Source: Ancistrus triradiatus | Lineage: Eukaryota; Chordata; Actinopteri; Siluriformes; Loricariidae | Direction of reading: 5' to 3' | NCBI GenBank assembly: GCA_025084515.1 | Contig: JAJAGP010001658.1 | Location: 62,001 to 126,000, forward strand | Length of the DNA: 64,000 nt | Shown: positions 22,193 to 32,848 of the stretch, piece after piece | Position numbering within the stretch: position 1 is the first letter of the stretch | How the letters are laid out: each line of letters opens with the position of its first letter | Notes under the pieces: model-generated | The model's database searches: none | Told to the model about the DNA's origin: nothing | What the model saw: only the letters and a program-made list of their open reading frames with translations | Translations under genes and position numbers: made by a program

Positions 22193-22196
22193 CATC

Positions 22197-22960
22197 ATGC
22201 AGACAGCGGATAATCAGGGACTACAGGACGCCATCGGCCAACAAGGACAGCTCCTTGGACATCAACATCAACAGCTGAACACGTTGGCTCAATCTGTTCG
22301 TGACCTGGCTGCTCAGCAAGGCCAGCAGCAGGCTCAGTTGTCTCAGATCATGGCGAGCCTACAGGCGCTCACTTCCCATCTCACGCCGCCACACACACCT
22401 GATCCCACGACCTCTTCAACTCCACCTTCCACAGCTCTCACGACCAGTCCTCCGAACTCGGACGTTTAAGCAGTGAGTAAACCTGAGAAATTTTCTGGTT
22501 CTTTGGAGCAATGCCGGGGCTTTGTGTTACAATGCTCGATTTTCTTTGCTCACTCACCTCCCAGCTTGGATGCAGCCTGCATCTTGTACTTAATTTCATG
22601 CTTCACTGGGAGAGCATTGGATTGGGCCACTGGTGGAGGGGTGGTCCTACAAGAAATTTCTTGTGGAATTTCAGTCCGTGTTTGACCACCCTTATGCGGG
22701 TCGTTCTCATGGAGAACTCTTATCGCGTTTACACCAAGGCTCTCGTCCTGTTTCCGATTACGCTCTAGAATTCCGCATGTTGGCAGCAGGTAGTGGCTGG
22801 AATGAACCGGCATTATTAGTAGCCTTCTGTAACGCACTTCAGCCCAAGTTATTGTCCGAGGATGGAGAGGATGGTTTATCTCTGGACCAATATATTGCAC
22901 TCGTCATTCGCATGGACCAACTTAAAGAAAAAAGAAGGTGCTGTGCATTTCAACCCAGAG
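22197..22960 (+). pseudogene. LTR-C gag
   Basis: The ATG at 22197, 15 bases after the LTR, opens MQTADNQGLQDAIGQQGQLL. This is a glutamine-rich stretch that should form a coiled coil (QLNTLAQSVRDLAAQQGQQQ), then a proline/threonine-rich linker. An in-frame TAA (22467-22469) interrupts just before the capsid start (SKPEKFSGSLEQCRGFVLQC). A frameshift near 22630 moves to the frame holding FLVEFQSVFDHPYAGRSHGE, then DYALEFRMLAAGSGWNEPAL. The reading frame leaves the family near IRMDQLKEKRR, before any zinc knuckle. Two lesions plus truncation make it non-functional. Confidence 0.82.
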
Positions 22961-22989
22961 CATCTCTGCCATGGATGATTGGATGACAA

Positions 22990-25900
22990 GTTGGGCGCCA
23001 CCCCTAGTGAGTGGCAGCCTGTTGTAGCAGCTCTTGCTTGTTTGGTGTTTTTTGTATTTATTTTGTATTTATATAGTGTATTTTCTATCACAATACGTTA
23101 CATTTAGTTCTTATTTATGCCACTGTGAATATCCTGCGGATTAACGGTATTTTGCTGTTAATTCTGGTATTTTTGACTCTTGTTTTGCCGGTTTGCTCTG
23201 CAAACAGAGGGGAGAGCATTGTCTATCTACGGTACGCATGTGACCAGCTGATAGCACTCTCCAAGCCTCTCTACTGCTCAGAGAGAGACCTTTAATCCCG
23301 ATGAGTTGAAGAGGAGACATCGGGGATGCAGAGCCGGAGTGAAGCAGAAAACAAGAAAAAGGAATTATAAACCATATCTTCCTTCGGTTGTGGGAATGTG
23401 AGGTCACTGGTGAATACGATGGACGAGCTTGTAGCGCTTATTAAACACAACGGGAATACCGGGAAAGCAGAATTATGTGTTTCACCGAGACATGGCTGCA
23501 GGCACTCATTCCGCATAGTAATACTACTTTGCCTGGTTTTCAGACAGTGTGGGCTTACAGAGATCATGGACAGAGTGGTAAGAAGAGAGGAGATGGGATT
23601 GCAATGTTTGTGAATAACAGATGGTGTAATCCCGGACATGTCACGGTTAAGGAATGTATCTGTAGCCCAGACATGGAACTGTTAGCAGTGAGTTTTCGTT
23701 CATATTATCTGCCGTGAGAGCTCACTTCAGCCATCTTTGTTGCTGTTTACATTCCACTATCAGCTGCTTCTGACGTGCCGTGTGAGGTCATCAGCTCCGT
23801 CATCCCCAGACTACAAACAAAGCACCCAAATGCATTCATCGCGATCTCTGGTGATTTTTACCATGTTTCACTGTCTGCCACTCTCCCAACTTTTCAACAG
23901 TTTGTTAACTGCCCCACCAGAGACAATAAAACGCTAGATTTACTGTATGCTAATGTGAAGGGTGCATACACCTCCACTGCCCTTCCACCACTAGGAAGAT
24001 CAGATCACAATCTAGTACTTCTCACCCCTTCTTACACACCTATTGTTCAGCAGCAACCTGCGACAACAAGAACCATCAGGAGGTGGTCACAGGAAGTTAA
24101 TGAGACACTTCAGGGGTGTTTTGAGGCTACAGATTGGGATGTACTCTGTGAACCACATGGAGATGACATCAATTCCATGACAGAATGTGTAACAGAGTAC
24201 ATAAACTTCTGTGTGGATAGCATCTTCCCCACCAAGACGGTGCAATGCTTCCCCAGCAACAAGCCGTGGATCAGCAGTGACCTGAGGGAACTGCTGAATA
24301 AGAAGAAAAAAACCTTCAGAGAAGGGGACAGGGACATGTTGAAGAGAGTGCAGAAGGAGCTGAAAGTGAAGCTAAGGGAGAGCAAGGAGGAATACAGGAA
24401 GAAGCTGGAGAATAAGCCTCAGCAGAACAACGTGCGGGATGTGTGGGCAGACATGAAGACAATTACTGGCTTCAAAGTGAAAGGGGATCAGGCTGAGGGA
24501 AGCCTGGACAGAGCCAATGAGCTGAATCATTTTTTCAACAGGTTCAGCACAGGACCCTCAGCTATGTCCTTCCCTGCACACACCCACGCAGATCATACAC
24601 CCTGCACCCACAGCTATTTCCCCCAAACGCCTCCCAAGTGATAACAATCACAGACCCTGAATTCTCTCAGCCCCCAATTTCCACCATGGATCCTCACACA
24701 GCACAATCAACATCCACCAGACTTCAATACAGGCCAGACATAACTTTCTACAAAGCCTCATCAACACCTTTGACACCTATCTGCACTCCTAGTCATCATA
24801 TGCTGTCCTCTACCTCCACCACACACCTGTCTGTTTCCAGCAGTCAGGTGAAAAATCAGCTCAAGAGACTACACCAGAACAAGGCTGCAGAATCAGCCCC
24901 AGGGTCCTGAAAACCTGTGCTGACCAGATCTGTGGGGTTCTACACCACCTCTTTAACCGTAGCCTAAGCCATAATAAGGTTCCAGAGCTTTGGAAAACAT
25001 CTTGCCTTGTTCCGGTACCTAAGAAGATCTGCCCTGGAGGACTACAGACCGGTCGCCCTAACCTTACACATCATGAAGGTTTTGGAGAGACTGATCTTAG
25101 CTCATCTAAGACCTTTGGTAAGCTCCGCTCTGGATCCACTGCAGTTTGCCTACTGAGGTTGCCCTGAGGTTGGAGTTGATGATGCAATCATCTACCTGCT
25201 ACAGCAAGCTTTTGTGCACTTGGACAAATCGTACGGATCATGTTTTTTAATTATTCGAGTGCCTTTAACACCATTCAGCCCTATCTGCTGAGGGAGAAGC
25301 TCAATGAAATGCAGACGAATGCCTCCATAACCTCCGGGATTATTGATTACCTTACAGACAGACCACAGTTTGTGCGGCTGAGGGAATGTTAGTCTGAGCA
25401 GGTGGTCAGCAGTACAAGAGCACCACAGGGGACTGTACTCTCACCTTTCCTCTTCACCTTGTACACCTCGGATTTCCAGTACAACTCTGAGTTCTGTCAT
25501 CCACATAAATTTTCAGATGACTCTGCGATCGTGGGGTGTGTCAGTGTTGGACAGGAGAATGAATACAGAGAATTGGTAGACCGCTTTGTAGAATGGTGTG
25601 GAAACAATCATCTCCTGTTGAATGTGACCAAGACAAAGGAGATGGTTGTGGATTTTAGGAGGACTGGTACTGCACCAAACAATGTATCCATCCGAGGAGA
25701 GGAAGTGGAGGTGGTGGAGAGCTACTTGGGTGTTCACCTTGACAACAGACTGGACTGGAGATGTCACACCGAAGCTGTATACAGAAAGGGACAGAGCAGA
25801 CTCTACTTCTTGAGGAAGTTTAGGTCCTTCAGTGTATGCAATAAGATGTTGCATATCTTTTACAAGTCTGTTGTGGAAAGTGCAGTTGTCTTTGCAGCCA

Positions 25901-26356
25901 TCTGCTGGGGAAGTGGAATCAGAGCTAGCGACTTAAAGAGGCTGAACAAACTCTTAAAGAAAGCTGGATCTGTGCTTGGAACTACTCTAGAGCCCATAGA
26001 ACTGATTGTAGAGAGTAGGATTCTACACAAACTGATCAGAATAATGAACAACACAACACACCCTTTACACAATCTACTGGACAGACAGAGGAGTGTGTTC
26101 AGTAAGAGGTTACTGCAGCTATGCTGTAATAAGGACAGATACAGGAAATCATTGCTGCCCACTGCAATAACACTATACAATGACTCACTCCTATTCCGAT
26201 AGAAGATATGTTACACATTTGTAACATTATTAGTTTTTGTAAAATTTGTAATTTTCTGTTTTTTCGGTATTTATATTTGTGTATTTTTATGTGTATTGCT
26301 GCTGCAACAACAACATTTCCCTTTGGGGATAAATAAAGTACTCTATCTACCTATGA
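22990..26356 (+). mobile_element. CR1-group LINE, Rex1-like
   Basis: A non-LTR retrotransposon inserted in LTR-C. It has a noncoding 5' part (22990-23376), an AP-type endonuclease, a reverse transcriptase with the variant motif FSDDSAIVG, and a 3' end with GGGGATAAATAAAGTA followed by CTCTATCTACCTATG. The protein phrases (GRSDHNLVLLTPSY, LSPFLFTLYTSDF-type) and this tail resemble the fish Rex1/Babar lineage. Clade placement is from memory and moderate. Several frameshifts show it is dead. Confidence 0.75.
23377..26202 (+). pseudogene. LINE endonuclease-reverse transcriptase, broken
   Basis: The protein would nick target DNA and copy the element RNA onto it. The endonuclease begins at CGNVRSLVNTMDEL (about 23390). 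It continues across shifts through CFTETWLQALIPHSNTTLPG (23475), FVNNRWCNPG, and ISGDFYHVSLSATLPTFQQF, where a conserved asparagine after GDF is replaced by tyrosine. Then come LDLLYANV and GRSDHNLVLLTP (23775-24060). The linker 24060-24640 is open and lysine-rich. The RT part has stops and shifts at 24640-25400. It is open from 25402 to 26202 with SPFLFTLYTSDF, HKFSDDSAIVGC, then the thumb LGVHLDNRLDW and KGQSRLYFLRKFRSF. The end is YNDSLLFR, TAG at 26200-26202. Confidence 0.82.
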
Positions 26357-26363
26357 TCACAAG

Positions 26364-27846
26364 ATTGAGGCCGTAGGGAACTGACCCACTCCCACCTCCA
26401 TTAAGGAGTTGCAGCAATTTCTGGGGTTCGCCAATTTCTATTGCTGCTTCATTCGTAATGTTAGTGGTATTGTAGTCCCTCTCACCTCTCTTCTTAAGCA
26501 AATTAGTATGGTCAACACAAGCTCAGGAAGCATTTCATGCTTTGAAACAAGCCTTCACTTTTGCGCCGGTGCTTACACACCTGTATCCCTCTCAACCATT
26601 TATTGTGGAGGTAGGTGCCGTATTATCTCAGAGAACAGGGCTGCCACCGAAATTACACCCTGTGGCCTATTTTTCCCACAAGCTCACCCCGGCAGAGAGA
26701 TACTATGGCATTGGGGATCGGGAGCTACTCGCCATTAAGCTAGCTCTGGAAGAATGGCGGCACTGGCTTGAGGGGGCTAGGCATCCTTTCATAACTTTAA
26801 CGGACAACAAAAACCTTGAGTGTTTGTGGTCGGCGAAACGGCTGAATGCTCGCCAAGCTCGTTGGTCGCTTTTTTTTTAGAGACAGAATATCACAAGTTT
26901 TTTTAGAGACAGAATGCCCCCCAGACATAGAAGGCATCCTCCCGCCTTCAGTTCGGTTGGCTCCGATTCGATGGGAGACAGATGATGAAATCGATCTCCT
27001 GTCACGAGGGGAGATTCCTGACTCCTGTCCTATGGGCCATAAGTTCGTACCCAAGGAGTGTCGGGACAAACTTATCACTTGGGCCCATTCTTCCCTGACG
27101 TCTGGGCATCCCGAGGAGACACGCACATGCCAGTTATTACAAGGTCGGTACTGGTGGGAGAACACGCGCACTGATGTGCATCGGTCCGTCTCTTCATGTT
27201 CCACATGTGCGCGTTGCAAATCACCTAGAACTCTTCCTGCGGGCAAACTCATGCCTCTGCTTGTACCGGTGTGACCTTGGTCTCACTTAGCGGTCGATTT
27301 TGTGACTGATTTACCATTGTTGCAGGGGTACACGGTAGTTATGACGTTTATCGACTGTTTCTCGCGAGGGGTGAGGTTTATACCATTTCCCAACCTACCT
27401 ACAGCATGGCAGATGGCAGAAGCCATTTTTAATCAGATATTTAAATTTTTGGGGTTCCGGAGGACATTGTATCCAAGCCACTGCCTGTCATCAGGGTATC
27501 ACCCGCAATCTAATGGTCAGTGTGAATGAGCTAACCAAGAGCTGGGTACATTTTTGAGACTATACTGCCATGACAATCAGACAGACTGGGCCACATTCTT
27601 GCCATGGGCGGGGATGGCACAAAACTCGGTGACCAGTTCTGTTATGGGTTTAACTCCGTTCCAGTGTTGCTTAGGGTACCAGCCTCCCATCATGCCATGG
27701 TCACCCGGACCATCTAACATACCGGCGGTGGAGGAGTGGATGCGCAGGAGTGAACGGGTTTGGGAACAGACTCATCAAAGAATCACGAGGATTCTGCTAC
27801 AGCAGAAGAATCTGGCCGCCCAGGGGGACACGCACACCTTTGCTCC
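26364..27846 (+). pseudogene. LTR-C pol remnant: RNase H and integrase
   Basis: The frame re-enters the chromovirus Pol at the RT-RNase H connection (SIKELQQFLGFANFYCCFIR, 26400). It shifts near 26505 and gives RNase H (FIVEVGAVLSQRTGLPPKLH, with a few residues missing at the first active-site region, then ELLAIKLALEEWRHWLEGAR). A T-run and a short duplicated phrase (AGAGACAGAAT at 26879 and 26904) mark a deletion. The integrase zinc finger lies at 27080-27210 (H-H-C-C), and the core at 27290-27530 (AVDFVTDLPLLQG). The part with the second catalytic aspartate is deleted. SSGYHPQSNGQCE follows, interrupted by TGA where the family has an arginine. The C-terminal integrase region ends at about 27846 without a chromodomain. 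Confidence 0.8.
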
Positions 27847-27850
27847 TGGA

Positions 27851-28689
27851 AAAATTAAGGATGTTGTAACCAGCTGCATCTTTGAGCCTCTGTTAACTAA
27901 GCGCTGGCCCTGTAAGGAAGTTGCGGCAGTTTCTGGCCATAGCTATTGCTTTACGGCTTCTCCGAGTGAGAGCTTACATAGAAATAAATTGTCAGGAGAG
28001 CACATGGTCAGATGGGTTTGGCGCGTTGAGTGTGCAGGTCGGGGAGACGGCAGCTAGCTCCAGCTCCCTTCCAAGCAGTGGTTAAACTGTTGATTCTCCT
28101 ACTAGATGGCTCCTGAACTGGTGCTTGCTCAGTCTGTGACGGGTGGACGCATCCTGGATCCGACAGAACATTGGGGAGAGCATCCTGGGAAACCTGGCCC
28201 TCGTCTGAGGGGTTTTTATATACATAGATGTTGAGAATGGGAGCCCAAAAAAAGCTCTTCTCAGTTAAAAGTAATTTCGTTTCCAAATATAGTAACCAAT
28301 TCTGCATAGATTCTATTGGAATGTGAGTTTAGAGGGAAAATCTCTTCTTCCCAACAAAGAGAGAGAGCCCTCTTCAGCCTTTGAGCTGATGCGCTGGTTC
28401 ATATTGTCCATTCAAATTTATCCCAAACTCAAGCTGTTCTCTGTGTGCCTTTAGCATTATCTTTCACATTAAAATTGGTATAACATATGGAAGCAATTCT
28501 AGTATTTAGCTCAATATCCCATTATGGATTTCCATGTTTATTTGTCATCCTAGGGAAGTGCATTTATCGTGTAAAGTATACTTATCAAACATCCCTACGT
28601 CGAAATGTCTGGAATCGCTCTCTAGCGCTTCGGCTCGTGTTTGCTTTCCCTCAGCTTCCTCGCTTCACTTTGAACCACCAAGTCAGCAA
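27851..28689. other. Intergenic stretch, unassigned
   Basis: No supported gene. The stretch 28000-28200 is less AT-rich than its surroundings and could be the end of LTR-C or part of another element, but I recognise nothing in it. Confidence 0.4.
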
Positions 28690-29426
28690 GTCAGCTGATT
28701 GATCTGGTCCAGAAGGGACATTGGATTTTTCAGGATCGTCATCGGCATCCCCCTCTTTGCCATATCCACAGTTGTCTCTTCTCCTCTGATGAACTTTCTT
28801 CCCCTGGAATTCGAGTCCTCTTTTCTGCCAAGCTGTTTTAAACACATCCTCCTTCATTCTGTAGCTTAAGAACTTGACTACAATGGATCTCTGTGGGGCT
28901 TTGTTTGAAGGTTTCAGTGCAAGCGCCTGGTGTGCCCTCTCAATATTTAGATTTGTAGAGGCAGGAAGCTCTAGGCCTTTCCTTACCAGGTCTTCCACAA
29001 ATGTGGCTACTGGTGTGTTATCTTCTGCTCCTTCTTTCACTCCATATATTCTAATGTTGTCGCGACGCCTATGCCCCTCTAAATCAGTTACCTTTTCCTC
29101 CATTAGCACATATAGCTTCACCATCTCCAACAAAACATCGATTGAATTAGAGTCTCTGCTGTGTTAAGTCGCTTCTCCACTTCTTCCAGTCTCTTGTTAA
29201 TTTTATTTATGTCTTGCCTTATGCTACTCAACTGTTGATTCGAGACCCTTCTGAATTCTCTTAGCTCTTTTAGAATTAGACCCAAATTAGCACCACATAG
29301 CGGCTCCTGTTCGGCATCTAACTGCATATCCTCCACCATGTTGTTACTGGCTTGTAGCAGCTGACTTTCCTTTTCTCTGTCAAGATTAACATCTTGTACA
29401 AAACTTTTCTTCCCTATGTTAGGCAT
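28690..29426 (-). pseudogene. L1-type LINE ORF1 protein, frameshifted remnant
   Basis: L1 ORF1 proteins are RNA-binding chaperones with a coiled coil and an RRM-like domain. The ATG at 29426 opens MPNIGKKSFVQDVNLDREKE. A predicted coiled coil follows (LKELREFRRVSNQQLSSI, INKINKRLEEVEKRLNTAE). The frame breaks at about 29125 and continues (from 29133) as VKLYVLMEEKVTDLEGHRRR and DNIRIYGVKEGAEDN, the start of the RRM-like region. Further on are LNIERAHQALALKP and RSIVVKFLSYRMKEDVFKTA, typical of the family. The end near 28690 is not conserved. No ORF2 is present in the window next to it, so this is a 3'-deleted fragment. Fish L1/Tx1-like; the subfamily cannot be given. Confidence 0.72.
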
Positions 29427-29554
29427 TTTTGTTTGTCTGTTGTAACTACAATTATTTTAGTTCAACCCAAAGAGAAACAAATAGGTTAAATCGGGCAACT
29501 TTAATTATTTTAGTCAGGAGCCTATTGTGTCATTTTTATTTTCACTCCATTACT

Positions 29555-29948
29555 CCACTAAATTACATGAGATTGTTCAACACTTTATTATAAAATAAGC
29601 TTTGTGTTAATGATTTTGGCCAACTGTTGGTTAATGTAAGTGTTTTAAACATTAACTTAGTTATGATTACTTATAATAGTCTCCGCTATTAAACAATATA
29701 GACCGTTCTACCAAACACTCATTAAACTCCTCAGTTCATGATACATTTAACTTATGATGGATTTGTCAGAACATAACTCCTTCATAAATCAGGGAGCACC
29801 TGCACAATACAACTCTATTAATGCATATAACGCCTTACACAGTGTGGATTTTCTAGAGGTCTGGAACAGATTAATTCAATTTACATGATTACTCATCTTT
29901 TCGGTTTTTCGGGAACGAATTAACGGCGAGAACCAAGGTACCACTGTA
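29555..29948 (-). repeat. Dispersed repeat R1, minus copy
   Basis: Reverse-complement relative of 17868-18253. Read on the minus strand it starts CAGTGGTACCTTGGTTCTCG and ends near GTAATTTAGTGGAGTAATGG. Similarity is patchy but collinear over about 390 bp. The L1 remnant begins directly beyond its end. Confidence 0.6.
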
Positions 29949-30249
29949 TTTGAGTCAAAAATATAGTTCCCAAAAAATTCCCAAATAAGTAGTCTAGGGA
30001 GGGTATTACATAACAATCTTGAGCTATTTTAAATGCAAATAGTTAGTGAGACCACTAACTTCTGGTTTGTTAACTACCGCAATAAATTCTTAATTTGAAT
30101 TTCTCAGCTCTACTGTTAAATAAATCACTGATATTTGATTACTTAAATTCCACGAATACTTACTACCTGTTACTAATGCAAGCTAGTTTACTATCAGTAC
30201 ACTAGACAGGTGTTAGCTCTTTACTAATGTTACCTACATAAAATTTGTA
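29949..30249. other. AT-rich intergenic stretch
   Basis: No gene or element boundary seen. Confidence 0.5.
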
Positions 30250-30254
30250 ATTAT

Positions 30255-31023
30255 TGTCACAGGTCACGCTGGCTCCCGTCCTTTGGACAATAGGGGTCAG
30301 CGTTGCTCCTGTTTTCAGTTCGGGATGCGCATTTCTGATTACGCGAGTTCCCGTCTAATTATGATCTCATTAGAGTGGCAGCACCTGCTCGCTCAGGTAT
30401 ATGAGACACTCCTGAAGTCTAGCAGGTTGCTGCTGCATTCTTTGCCTCAGCCTCGTGGTGTTGCTAGGGAAAGTGGGTAACTGACGATTGGTAGATCGCC
30501 AGTAATTGTACGGACCGGGAGGTTCGGAGGTAAGGTAGGATTTAGCTTGATTAGCGTAGGGTCAGAATTCATTAATCGTCCCGGTATCCTATCCTCCGCC
30601 TCCGCCTCTCCGCGAGCCCCACAACGCGGCTTTTTTCTCGCTCACTCTCCCTAACCGCTCCAGCCGCCCCGTCGCCGTACTCGTTCCCCCTCTCTAATCT
30701 AACGCGATCGGGGAATTGGCGCCTCCCCTTTGTGATCGCGTTATACTGGAGAAGCGCTGCGCGGCACCATTTCCGTCTCGCTTCTCTTCATCGCGTTTGG
30801 ATCCCGCTTTTGGATTCAGCAAGCCGGGATCTACGCTTCTCACTGTCAGGAGAGCGTTCGCCTCCTGACGCTTACGTCATCGCTCTGGGTTGGTTAGTTT
30901 CTTTTCCTTTTCCTTTTGTTCATCTTTTGGTTATAACTACCATCTGGAGCTAACTGCACTTGGATCCCAAAAAACCCTTATTTTTTTATTTCTAACGATG
31001 CGCCCCCTGGGCCCCCCGTGACA
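30255..31023 (+). repeat. LTR-D, 5' long terminal repeat
   Basis: 769 bp. Contains TATATGAG (30398), the predicted start GCTGCTGCATTC (30429), and a C-rich 3' part. It lacks the two-unit 360-bp tandem block present in the 3' copy. Confidence 0.85.
30398..30405 (+). promoter_or_regulatory. LTR-D TATA box
   Basis: TATATGAG, 31 bp upstream of 30429. In the 3' LTR the corresponding box reads TTTAAG at the same spacing. Confidence 0.65.
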
Positions 31024-31035
31024 GAATGCAGCAGC
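31024..31035 (+). promoter_or_regulatory. LTR-D self-priming primer-binding site overlapping the start codon
   Basis: GAATGCAGCAGC starts at the first base after the LTR and is a perfect 12-base reverse complement of GCTGCTGCATTC (30429-30440). The ATG of the gag-like frame (31026) lies inside it. Confidence 0.8.
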
Positions 31036-31247
31036 CAAACTGGGACCCAGAGTTAGCTCCTGGGACTTCCTTCAAGGATCTCCCCACCTCTCGTATGCGT
31101 CGTCTGCTCTGGCAGACCGGGTCTCGTATGACTCTTGGGGGTCTCCCCTTCAACTCTGATGAGGTTAGGGATTCGGCATCGAAGTTTGACCCCCCGGAGC
31201 ATCGCAGGTTGAGGCGTGCTCGGGCTTCCAGTCATCGCCATCAGTAA
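31026..31247 (+). CDS. LTR-D gag-like N-terminal frame
   Basis: A 73-codon frame from the ATG that lies in the primer site: MQQPNWDPELAPGTSFKDLP, then SRMRRLLWQTGSR. The same pattern (an R-rich stretch then LL.PGSR) occurs at the equivalent place in LTR-E, which also has a capsid-like region further on. No conserved Gag domain is visible in this stretch itself. It stops at TAA 31245-31247; the coding minisatellite downstream is in the same frame, so a mutation may have created this stop. Function cannot be assigned beyond a probable Gag-like leader. Confidence 0.5.
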   Translation: MQQPNWDPELAPGTSFKDLPTSRMRRLLWQTGSRMTLGGLPFNSDEVRDSASKFDPPEHRRLRRARASSHRHQ

Positions 31248-31437
31248 CTGGTCCGCTGAGCTCTGTACCTGAACCGTTAGCGCCACCTAGCGCCGCTCCA
31301 GTGCATTAATTTCATTCTTGAGCGTTTAGGTTCTATAAACAAGCAGCTTGCGCTGCTCAGCTTGGTTCCTGAGCTCAACACGGATACCAGTGGTGTTCTT
31401 GAGCCATTATGCCCCGTTCCCTAGCTCGCCGTGCCCA

Positions 31438-32420
31438 TTGACCCCGTACTTGGGCACATAGCGCCGCCTAGCTGCGAACCTGAGCCACTGCGCTCCGTTC
31501 CCAAGCTCGCCGCGCCTGTTGACCCCGTACTTGGGCACATCGCGCCGCCTGGCTGTCAACCTGAGCTACTGCGCTCCGTTCCCGAGCTCGCCGCGCACGT
31601 TGACCCCATACTTGGGCACATAGCGCCGCCTAGCTGCGAACCTGAGCCATTACGCTCCGTTCCCGAGCCCGCCGCGCTCATTGACCCCGTACTTGGGCAC
31701 ATAGCGCCGCCTAGCTGCGAACCTGAGCCATTATGCCTGTTCCCCCCTCCCGAGCCCCGCGCGCTCATTGACCCCTACTTTGGGCACAATCCCCGCCTAG
31801 CTGCAAACCTGAAAGCCACTGCGCTCTGTTTCCCGAGCGTTTGCCGCGCTGTTTGACCCGTGCTTGTCACATATCGCCCGCCTAGCTGCGAACCTGAGCA
31901 ACTACTACGCTCCATTCCCGACTCGCCGCGCCTGTTAACCCCGTACTTTGGGCACATCGCGTCCGCCTGGCTGTCACCTGAGCCACTGCGCTCTTTCCGA
32001 CTCGCCGCTCCGGTTTTTGACCCCCTGTACTTGGGCACATAGCCCGCCTAACTGCCGAACCTGAGCCACTGCGTCTCCGTTCCCTAGCCCGCCGTGCTCA
32101 TTGACCCCGACTTGGGCACATACACAGCGCCGCCTATCTGCGACCTTAGCCACTTGCGCGCCGTTCCCAGCTTGCGCGCCTTTTGACCACCGTACTCTTG
32201 GTCCATCGCGCCGCCTTGCTGTCAACCTGAGCTACTGCCGCTCCGTTCCCGAAGCTCGCCGCGCACGTTGACCCCCGTACTTGTCACCATAGCTTCGCCT
32301 AGTCCCGCGAACTGAGCCACTACGCCTTCCGTTCCCGAGCTCGCCGCGCTCATTTACCCCGTACCCGGTACTATGTGCCTCCCGGCTGCGAATCTGGAGC
32401 AACCACGCTCCGTTTCGGGA
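31438..32420 (+). repeat. 81-bp tandem repeat encoding a 27-residue unit
   Basis: Units start with TTGACCCC at 31438, 31519, 31600 and 31681, exactly 81 bp apart. About a dozen units follow in all, with later ones drifting through small indels. In the open part (31431-31856) each unit encodes VDPVLGHIAPP, then a C-x-PE-L segment and RSVPELAA. The first four units keep the frame and length, which suggests they expanded while coding. No known domain. Confidence 0.85.
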
Positions 32421-32848
32421 TCTCACTGGCACCTGTAGGCCCCAAGCAGAGAGATTCAAGCTCCACGCTCAGGCATCACGCATCCGTTCGTTGCTCTGCC
32501 GACCCCCCTGTGCTTCGGTCCCGATAGACTATTCTGCACTGTTTGTCGCTGGCCCCGACCCCCATGGCTCAGCTGCACAGAGGCCGGCCTCACGTGCCAT
32601 TTAGGAACTCTTGCCTCAGAGTCCCCGTCGGGGTTTTTTGCCGAGGTTTTTGTTCGAGGCGGTGGACCGGCTCTCTTGTGCCCCGCCCTCCTTTTCAGAG
32701 CCCTCGTTCGAGCCCATTTTGCCCTCGGGCGCCGCTCAGTGCGCCACCTTCTTAAATCCGAGCGTGGTGAAGGGAGGCCCATGGTGTGGTTTGGGGGTTT
32801 TGCGCTTAAGGTCGTCGGGAACGGACGCCCCTTGGGGGGGGGGGTTAC
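32421..32848. other. LTR-D internal region after the minisatellite
   Basis: C-rich sequence with short open frames on both strands and no recognisable protein, ending in a long G-run that is the polypurine tract of the element. Confidence 0.5.

Larger units (their letters stand above)
21754..27850 (+). mobile_element. LTR-C: Ty3/gypsy chromovirus, split by a LINE
   Basis: The 5' LTR (21754-22181) is followed by gag (to about 22960). Then a LINE (about 22990-26356) intervenes, then RNase H and integrase of a chromovirus (26364-27846) on the same strand. Gag C-terminus, protease and most of reverse transcriptase are missing at the junction, so the LINE insertion was accompanied or followed by deletion. 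No 3' LTR or chromodomain is visible after 27850. Defective. Confidence 0.82.

Noticed and set aside
31438..32420. CRISPR-like array
   Set aside because: Tandem units without unique spacers, in a eukaryotic LTR element.
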